Origin: Bin55 sp009840545
GTDB lineage: Bacteria > Pseudomonadota > Gammaproteobacteria > Pseudomonadales > Azotimanducaceae
Direction: 5' to 3'
Assembly: GCA_965208815.1 (NCBI GenBank)
Contig: OZ242357.1
Span: 3,410,001 to 3,474,000 of the forward strand
DNA length: 64,000 bases
In this document: positions 62,481 through 64,000 of the stretch, piece after piece
Layout of the letters: the number at the start of each line of letters is the position of its first letter
How positions within the stretch are numbered: the first letter of the stretch is position 1
The notes under the pieces: generated by a model
Told to the model about the DNA's origin: nothing
Databases searched by the model: none
Seen by the model: the letters and a program-made list of their open reading frames with translations, nothing else
Translations under genes and position numbers: made by a program

Positions 62481-64000
62481 GTGGGACTAGATCTTTTCGA
62501 CGAAGAGGCTATTGCTCTCGACGAATATACCGAGAGGGCGTACCTCGACTACTCAATGTACGTCATAAACGATCGGGCTTTACCGTTCGTTGGCGACGGA
62601 CTCAAACCAGTTCAACGCCGAATCATCTATGCGATGCAGCAATTGGGCATCACGCATCAAGCAAAACACGCAAAGTCCGCTCGAACAGTTGGAGATGTGA
62701 TCGGCAAGTTCCATCCACATGGAGAAGCTGCATCCTACGAGTCCATGGTTCTAATGGCTCAGCCGTTTTCTTTCCGGTATCCCTTGGTTGATGGTCAGGG
62801 AAACTGGGGAGCCCCCGACGAACCGAAGTCTTTCGCGGCACAACGCTACACCGAAGCGAGACTAACTCGAGAAGCCTCGTTGCTCTACGCAGAGCTTGGT
62901 CAAGGTACCGTCGACTTCGTGCCAAATTTTGATGCCACATTGACGGAACCCGTATTCCTGCCTGCCAAAGTGCCCTTCCTACTACTAAATGGGAGTACAG
63001 GTATCGCGGTGGGTATGGCCACGGATGTACTACCACACAACCTCGGCGAAATTGCTCAAGCATGCATCCAGTTGCTGCGTGCGCCACGCACAGCAATCGA
63101 CGACTTGATGACTATTGTTTTGGGACCCGACTTTCCAACAGGCGGAGAGATCACTTCGTCAAGAGAGGAGATTCTTAGCGCATACAAGACTGGACGCGGA
63201 GTCATTAGGTGCAGAGCACGCTTTGAGCGAGAGAACGGCGAAATTGTCGTCTCCGAACTACCTTTTCAGAGTTCACCGTCACGAGTCTTAGAACAAATCG
63301 CGCAACAGATGACCGCAAAGAAACTCCCGATGTTGGTGGACTTGCGTGACGAATCAGATCACGAAAATCCCATCAGGCTAATCTTGGTTCCGCGCTCATC
63401 GCGAGTGGACGTCGATCGTCTGATGAGTCATTTGTTCGCCACGACCGACCTTGAGAAGAGCTACCGAATCAATTTCAACGTGATTGGGTTAGATCGCCGT
63501 CCCAAGGTCATGTCTCTAGCAGAGTTGCTGAATCAATGGTTGCGATTTCGAAAACTAACGGTCCGACGCCGGACGGAGCATCGAATCGAACAGATAGTCC
63601 GCCGACTGGAAATAATCGAAGGACTGCTCGTTGCACACCTGAATATCGATGAAGTTATCAAGATAGTTCGCGAGGAAGAAGATCCAAAATCAAAACTTAT
63701 GAGTCGCTTTGGACTGACTGATCTGCAAGCAACCTCCATCTTGGATCTTCGTGTGCGCCAGCTAACTCGACTCGAACACGAGAAACTTGAGACAGAACGA
63801 GTTACGTTGCTCGAAGAGCGGGACGAACTAACCAAGATCCTCAATTCAAACCAACGAATGAGTACGTTGATCAGGAAAGAGCTTGAATCGATCGTTGATG
63901 AGTACGGGGATCCGCGACGCACGGTAATCATGGAACAGGCAATCGAAGCTTCAGCCTTCAGTGCAAATGAACTGGTGCCTAACGAACCCGTTACGATTGT
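62481..64000 (+). CDS. parC: DNA topoisomerase IV subunit A (cut by window edge)
   Basis: Breakage-reunion subunit; 506 codons are present and the C-terminal beta-pinwheel lies beyond the window. GTG start one base after the parE stop. Blocks: RAYLDYSMYVINDRALPFVG, GDGLKPVQRRIIYAM, catalytic Tyr123 in FAAQRYTEARLT, LLLNGSTGIAVGMATDVLPHN. In the quinolone region the protein reads HPHGEAASYESMV, with Glu and Ala where E. coli ParC has Asp79 and Ser80. Single frame without interruption to the edge. Confidence 0.95.
   Translation, partial: MGLDLFDEEAIALDEYTERAYLDYSMYVINDRALPFVGDGLKPVQRRIIYAMQQLGITHQAKHAKSARTVGDVIGKFHPHGEAASYESMVLMAQPFSFRYPLVDGQGNWGAPDEPKSFAAQRYTEARLTREASLLYAELGQGTVDFVPNFDATLTEPVFLPAKVPFLLLNGSTGIAVGMATDVLPHNLGEIAQACIQLLRAPRTAIDDLMTIVLGPDFPTGGEITSSREEILSAYKTGRGVIRCRARFERENGEIVVSELPFQSSPSRVLEQIAQQMTAKKLPMLVDLRDESDHENPIRLILVPRSSRVDVDRLMSHLFATTDLEKSYRINFNVIGLDRRPKVMSLAELLNQWLRFRKLTVRRRTEHRIEQIVRRLEIIEGLLVAHLNIDEVIKIVREEEDPKSKLMSRFGLTDLQATSILDLRVRQLTRLEHEKLETERVTLLEERDELTKILNSNQRMSTLIRKELESIVDEYGDPRRTVIMEQAIEASAFSANELVPNEPVTI

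Noticed and set aside
1..64000. CRISPR array, prophage, insertion sequence or rRNA operon
   Set aside because: No regularly spaced repeats with spacers, no transposase, integrase or phage structural genes, and no rRNA sequence were seen.

Overview
The window is chromosomal DNA of a gammaproteobacterium, near 50% GC. The evidence is gene order. It follows the classic gammaproteobacterial housekeeping run map/rpsB-tsf-pyrH-frr-uppS-cdsA-rseP-bamA-skp-lpxD-fabZ-lpxB-rnhB-dnaE-tilS-pyrG-kdsA-eno-ftsB-truD-pcm-nlpD-fdxA-mutS-recA-recX-alaS-lysC-csrA-tRNA-Arg-tRNA-Ser. At the far end lies the DUF1249-cpdA-parE-parC cluster. The lineage could not be fixed from sequence alone. TTG and GTG start codons are unusually common (about 20 of some 50 genes by my reading).

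Layout. (1) 1-5.4 kb, minus strand: dapE (cut by the window edge), dapC (interrupted by one in-frame TAA), glnD and map. (2) 5.5-32.6 kb, plus strand: translation factors (rpsB, tsf, frr), UMP kinase, undecaprenyl and CDP-diacylglycerol synthesis, outer-membrane assembly (rseP, bamA, skp), lipid A genes, replication (rnhB, dnaE), tilS, pyrG, kdsA, eno, ftsB, truD, pcm, a DUF368 lipid-carrier transporter and nlpD. (3) 32.6-34.7 kb: a small accessory block where rpoS usually sits. It holds a cytosine-methyltransferase-like protein without its catalytic residues, a ribbon-helix-helix protein, a pentanucleotide repeat at their promoter, and a truncated ABC permease. (4) 34.7-44.0 kb: ferredoxin and mutS (minus), SOS-controlled recA-recX, alaS, lysC, csrA and two tRNAs. 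(5) 44.2-45.1 kb: an iron-storage pair, bfd (Fur box) and bfr, divergently arranged. (6) 45.3-59.0 kb: a looser mix of metabolic, secreted and stress genes: an amidohydrolase, an EF-hand protein, formaldehyde/glutathione dehydrogenase, ahcY, a c-type cytochrome lipoprotein, an LRAT-like protein, an RluA-type pseudouridine synthase, a degenerate M28 peptidase, katG, an ankyrin protein and a MATE pump. (7) 59.2-64 kb: DUF1249, cpdA, parE and the start of parC.

What stands out is what is missing or altered in a conserved backbone. dxr, ispD and ispF are absent from their usual slots, so isoprenoid precursors must come from genes elsewhere or from another pathway. lpxA is absent from between fabZ and lpxB. 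In its place are two unrecognised secreted-protein genes flanked by two direct copies of a roughly 128-bp element that ends in a hairpin with a compensatory base-pair change. rpoS, surE and accA are also missing from their usual positions. The best candidates for undescribed biology are the methyltransferase-like/RHH pair with its pentamer-repeat promoter, and the repeat-flanked secreted gene pair in the lpxA slot.
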